Assembly: GCA_964622545.1 (NCBI GenBank)
Contig: CAZUQM010000005.1
Coordinates: forward strand, 62,001-126,000
DNA length: 64,000 bases
Reading direction: 5' to 3'
DNA from: JAFGLZ01 sp964622545
GTDB lineage: Bacteria > Planctomycetota > Phycisphaerae > UBA1845 > JAFGLZ01
Below are positions 61,310 to 64,000 of this stretch, piece after piece (the stretch's first letter is position 1; every line of letters begins with the position of its first letter). The translations under genes were made by a program, and so were the position numbers. The notes below the pieces were generated by a model that saw nothing but the letters and a program-made list of their open reading frames with translations, ran no database searches and was not told the DNA's origin.

Positions 61310-62095
61310 CTATTGCCCCAGCGGAGAGACGACGACGTTGTCGAAGTTGGCCACCGCCCCCGGAGCCACGAGCAGGGCCACGCGACCGGTCGGGATGGTG
61401 CGTGCCGTGTCGTTGGCGAACGCGACCCGGGCCCCCTCGATGTAGAAGTAGATCTGCGTGCCCTGAACCGTCACGCGCATGTGATACCATTGCCCCTGAG
61501 ACAACGGCGCGGCCACACCCGTATCGAGCTGTTGGTCCGCCAGGCCCGAGGTGAAGTTCCAGATGCCCACGACGCCGCCCGTCGTGGACGAGCAGTGGTA
61601 CCAGGTCTCCTCGTTGGTGAACCGGACTCCCACGGCGTACTCGGCGCCGGCCTGCAGCCGGACGTCGAACTCCACCTCGTAGTCGGTCCAGTTGTCGTCG
61701 CCGACGGTAATGATGTGATAGCCGTCGAGCGACGGACCGGCCCCCTCGAGATAGCCGGCCGTGTTCACCGACCAGTTCCCGCTGACGACGGTCCAGCCGT
61801 CGAGGGCCCCGTCGCTGAAGTCGTCGTTGATGCTCGAACCGCTCGTGCCCGTTCCGGTGGTCGTGCCGGTCGTGCCGTTGGTGCCCGTGGTCGTGCCACC
61901 GGTTCCCGTGATGCCGCCCGTGGTCCCGGTCAGACCGTTCGTTCCCGTCGTCAGCGATCCACCCGAGCCGTCCAGCCCGCGGCTGAAGTAATAGTAGCTG
62001 CCGAACGGCCACAGCCACTCATCCATCGTGCAGCCTGCTGCCAGGCAGGCCAGCATCCCGATCGTCACGACCACGCATCGCAATCTCGTCAACAC
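61310..62095 (-). CDS. Lipoprotein with Thr/Gly linker and LamG-like domain
   Basis: 261 residues. Signal peptide with lipobox LAAGC, then WLWPFGSYYYF, a Thr/Gly-rich linker of about 60 residues (repeated TGTT and GTTGT units), then a beta domain with DDFSDGALDGW, YEVEFDVRLQAGA and FYIEGARVAFAND, a pattern like LamG/DUF1080 carbohydrate-binding folds. It ends at the convergent kbl gene. The start is GTG at 62095 with GGGAGGCGGT upstream; a longer reading would lack a signal sequence near its start. Confidence 0.75.
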   Translation of the reverse strand: MLTRLRCVVVTIGMLACLAAGCTMDEWLWPFGSYYYFSRGLDGSGGSLTTGTNGLTGTTGGITGTGGTTTGTNGTTGTTTGTGTSGSSINDDFSDGALDGWTVVSGNWSVNTAGYLEGAGPSLDGYHIITVGDDNWTDYEVEFDVRLQAGAEYAVGVRFTNEETWYHCSSTTGGVVGIWNFTSGLADQQLDTGVAAPLSQGQWYHMRVTVQGTQIYFYIEGARVAFANDTARTIPTGRVALLVAPGAVANFDNVVVSPLGQ

Positions 62096-62200
62096 GTTAC
62101 CGCCTCCCTTGTCCAAACGGCCCCAGCCCTGGCTTGAGGTAAGGTTTGTCCGGCTTGGACCGTCGCAGAGCCTCGTTCTCATGGCGAGGATTCCCATATA

Positions 62201-62229
62201 GTTTTAGGCAGCCCCACGTGACCAATCAA
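62201..62229 (-). promoter_or_regulatory. Candidate promoter of the 61310 lipoprotein gene
   Basis: Read on the minus strand: TTGATT (62229-62224), 17 bases, then TAAAAC (62206-62201) next to TATAT. Leaves a leader of about 100 bases. Weak -10. Confidence 0.35.
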
Positions 62230-62273
62230 CGCATAAATCCTGGTCGCTTGCGGTATTGCAGGAGTTTAAGGGA

Positions 62274-62302
62274 TTGCTGGAGTCGGGCCGATCTACTACG
62301 AT
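62274..62302 (+). promoter_or_regulatory. Candidate promoter of rtcA
   Basis: TTGCTG (62274-62279), 17 bases, TACGAT (62297-62302), with GAGGGAGG at 62332-62340 before the TTG start at 62353. Fits a short leader of about 45 bases. Confidence 0.35.
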
Positions 62303-62352
62303 GCGGGCGGGATGTCCCTACACCTCGATAACGAGGGAGGTTGGCTGCGACG

Positions 62353-63399
62353 TTGATCGAGATCGACGGTTCTCAGGGTGCAAGCGGGGGGCAAGTCGTT
62401 CGCACGGCGATGACTCTGGCTGCCTGTCTCAGGCAGGAAATCGTCATTCGCAAGATCCGCGCCAACAAGTCGTTCGGCGGGCTGCGACCGCAACACCTCA
62501 CGGCGGTCCGGGCGCTGGCTCAGGTAACCGGGACGGCGCTGGACGATCTGGAGACCGGGCAGACGCTCCTGCTGTACCACCCCAAGAACATCGTCTCGGG
62601 TCGGCACTCCTTCGAGGTGGCCTCGTCGGGCTCGACCTGCCTGGTGCTTCAGAGCATTCTGTTGCCACTGGCCTTCGGTGAGGGCGTAAGTCTGCTGAAA
62701 CTCACGGGCGGTACGCACAACCCCAAGGCGCCGTGCTTTGAGTATCTCGCCGGCACGTGGTTGCCGCTGCTCAAACAGATCGGATTCTCCTTTGGGTTGG
62801 GCATGGCCCAAGCCGGGTTTTATCCGCGCGGCGGTGGGACGGTCGTCGCGCAGGTCGAGGGCGACGTCCAGCGCGACAGCCTGACCCCGCTGAACCTGAC
62901 GGACCGCGGGGAGTTCAAGTCGCTTAGCGGCGTGATCAAGATCGCCAACCACCCCATGAGCGTGGGCTATCGCATGCGTCGCGCCGCCCATGCCGTCATG
63001 GACCGACGAGGCATCCAACCCGTGGACATGGACATCGAGGTGATCGAAGCCGACGACCCGGCGAGTTGTTGCATCCTCGAGCTAGAATATGAGCACACGC
63101 GGACGACCTACGTCGGCGTCAGCACGACGGGCAAGACGCCGGAAGGTGCGGCCTCGGAGGCCGTCGGGGCCATCGCCGACTTCATGGACGAGGAAAAGTC
63201 GGGACGGGCGGCTCTCGATCCCTTCGCGGCCGACCAGATGATCGCGCCGCTCTCGCTCGTGCCCGGCACGAGCCGATTCACCACGTCCATGATCACCGAT
63301 CATGTCCTGACGACGGCCTCGGTCGTGGAACGGATGACCGGACGCAAGATCGTCATCGAAGGAGAGAAGGATAAGCCCGGCACGATCACCCTCGCCTAA
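62353..63399 (+). CDS. rtcA: RNA 3'-terminal phosphate cyclase RtcA
   Basis: 348 residues. EIDGSQGASGGQVVRTA at the start, FGGLRPQHLTAV near 43, GFYPRGGG near 155 and ITDHVLTTASVVERM with the catalytic His at residue 317 match RtcA. The enzyme converts an RNA 3'-phosphate to a 2',3'-cyclic phosphate using ATP through a His-AMP intermediate. The TTG at 62353 lies 12 bases after GGGAGG and gives the family's usual N-terminus (IEIDGSQG); the TTG at 62341 would abut the ribosome site. No rtcB ligase is nearby. Confidence 0.92.
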   Translation: MIEIDGSQGASGGQVVRTAMTLAACLRQEIVIRKIRANKSFGGLRPQHLTAVRALAQVTGTALDDLETGQTLLLYHPKNIVSGRHSFEVASSGSTCLVLQSILLPLAFGEGVSLLKLTGGTHNPKAPCFEYLAGTWLPLLKQIGFSFGLGMAQAGFYPRGGGTVVAQVEGDVQRDSLTPLNLTDRGEFKSLSGVIKIANHPMSVGYRMRRAAHAVMDRRGIQPVDMDIEVIEADDPASCCILELEYEHTRTTYVGVSTTGKTPEGAASEAVGAIADFMDEEKSGRAALDPFAADQMIAPLSLVPGTSRFTTSMITDHVLTTASVVERMTGRKIVIEGEKDKPGTITLA

Positions 63400-63435
63400 C
63401 GAGCATCGCCGAGCTGGATTATGGAGCTGGCCCCT

Positions 63436-64000
63436 ATGGACATCGACGAGCTAGCCGAGCTGGCCAAACGCCAACGACGAGGCGAGGTCTCCGAGCAGGA
63501 GTTGGCGGAGCTGTTGCAGACCATCAGCACGAGCGTCTCGTTCGAGTCGGCCCTGACCTCCTTCGAAACCCTGTACGGCCCGCCGAAACCGACCTGGGGA
63601 GAAGGCCCGGTCAGCATCGCCGCCCTCGACGCCACCCAGCCATGTCTGGAATACGCGAAGGTCCATCTCGTCCGATGGCTCTTCGCCACGGCCGGAGACT
63701 TCGACCGACTCAACGCCAAGTACTTCCCGCGTCACCCGACCAGCGTGATGCAACTGGGCAACGGCCGTTTCGCCATCATCGACGGGCACCATCGACTTTG
63801 GCGCGCCGGCGTGCTGCTCGGCCCGTCCGGCACGGTCACGGCCCGCATCATCTCCTCGCAGAACCAAGATTTGCTCGCCAACTTCCGGCGGCTCGTCCAG
63901 CGTGTCGCCGAGATGAACGAGTCGGCGTCCCTGCGATACCTGCCCATCCGCGACCAGCCCAAACCCGAAGACCTCGCCGCGAACCTTCAGAAGGATCTCG
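63436..64000 (+). CDS. ParB/Srx-like protein, 3' end outside the window
   Basis: The reading frame stays open to the window edge (188 codons seen). After a coiled N-terminal part (MDIDELAELAKRQRRGEVSEQ) comes IIDGHHRLWRAGVLLG, the DGHHR motif of ParB-like nuclease and sulfiredoxin-type domains. YAKVHLVRWLFATAG precedes it. The ATG at 63436 follows GGAG by 9 bases; ATG 63421 is an in-frame alternative. It lies 36 bases after rtcA and may be co-transcribed. Function beyond the domain is not known. Confidence 0.7.
   Translation, partial: MDIDELAELAKRQRRGEVSEQELAELLQTISTSVSFESALTSFETLYGPPKPTWGEGPVSIAALDATQPCLEYAKVHLVRWLFATAGDFDRLNAKYFPRHPTSVMQLGNGRFAIIDGHHRLWRAGVLLGPSGTVTARIISSQNQDLLANFRRLVQRVAEMNESASLRYLPIRDQPKPEDLAANLQKDL

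Noticed and set aside
62341..63399. RtcA starting at TTG 62341
   Set aside because: It would start directly after the ribosome site with no spacing. The TTG at 62353 gives the correct spacing and the family's N-terminus.
1..64000. CRISPR array, tRNA, rRNA or phage elements
   Set aside because: No spaced direct repeats, no cloverleaf-like segments and no integrase or transposase gene were seen by eye; a tRNAscan/CRISPR search would settle it.

Overview
The window is high-GC DNA with short spacers and strong Shine-Dalgarno sites. It most resembles a chromosome segment of a member of the Planctomycetota, perhaps Phycisphaerae-like. The indicators are sulfatase-fold enzymes, twin-arginine Gfo/Idh/MocA oxidoreductases, a PhoD phosphatase, a lipoprotein with a formylglycine-enzyme-like domain, HEAT-repeat and beta-propeller secreted proteins, and many B12-type radical SAM enzymes. 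The assignment is an inference from gene content. I saw no rRNA, tRNA, CRISPR array, phage or transposase gene.

Left end (1-8857, + strand): one probable operon for a surface glycan or glycolipid. It holds two polytopic membrane proteins, a GtrB/ArnC-type polyprenyl-phosphate glycosyltransferase, a zinc-ribbon methyltransferase, a SPASM radical SAM protein and two B12-binding radical SAM proteins. A second cassette of the same kind lies at 42423-48236: methyltransferase, B12 radical SAM, GT9 heptosyltransferase and GT-C membrane protein. Three small heat-shock protein genes (8942-10485, - strand) follow the first cassette.

Middle (10891-42247): mostly secreted or membrane proteins for polymer turnover. 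These are a Tat oxidoreductase, a PhoD phosphatase, a membrane-anchored sulfatase-fold enzyme, an aminomutase-like aminotransferase, a tandem pair of membrane zinc-ribbon proteins, a GH78-like rhamnosidase, a GH-like protein and a large propeller plus DUF3604/PHP protein. Further along come a decayed sulfatase gene, a GT39 protein, a PAP2 phosphatase, two intact formylglycine-type sulfatases, a HEPN-like protein, several lipoproteins, a long repeat-rich surface protein and an FGE-like lipoprotein.

Right end: an iron locus (48233-52180, - strand) runs from a DtxR/MntR-type repressor through an unusual Fur-FeoA fusion to feoA, feoB and a FeoB-associated cysteine-rich protein. A palindromic candidate operator lies upstream. 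Next come a second Tat oxidoreductase, a HEAT-repeat protein, an LPP20-like lipoprotein and a Trm112-like protein. A threonine-catabolism operon (tdh, small membrane protein, kbl) faces a divergent XRE-cupin regulator, with two palindromes between them. The window closes with a lipoprotein, an RtcA-type RNA cyclase and the 5' part of a ParB-like gene running off the edge.

Spacers contain hairpins and a dispersed palindromic repeat: three recognisable copies and one diverged copy. The most promising leads are the Fur-FeoA regulator in the feo operon, the two radical-SAM/glycosyltransferase cassettes, a conserved element upstream of two secreted-protein genes, and the predicted tdh-kbl control region. 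I found no clearly new defence system.
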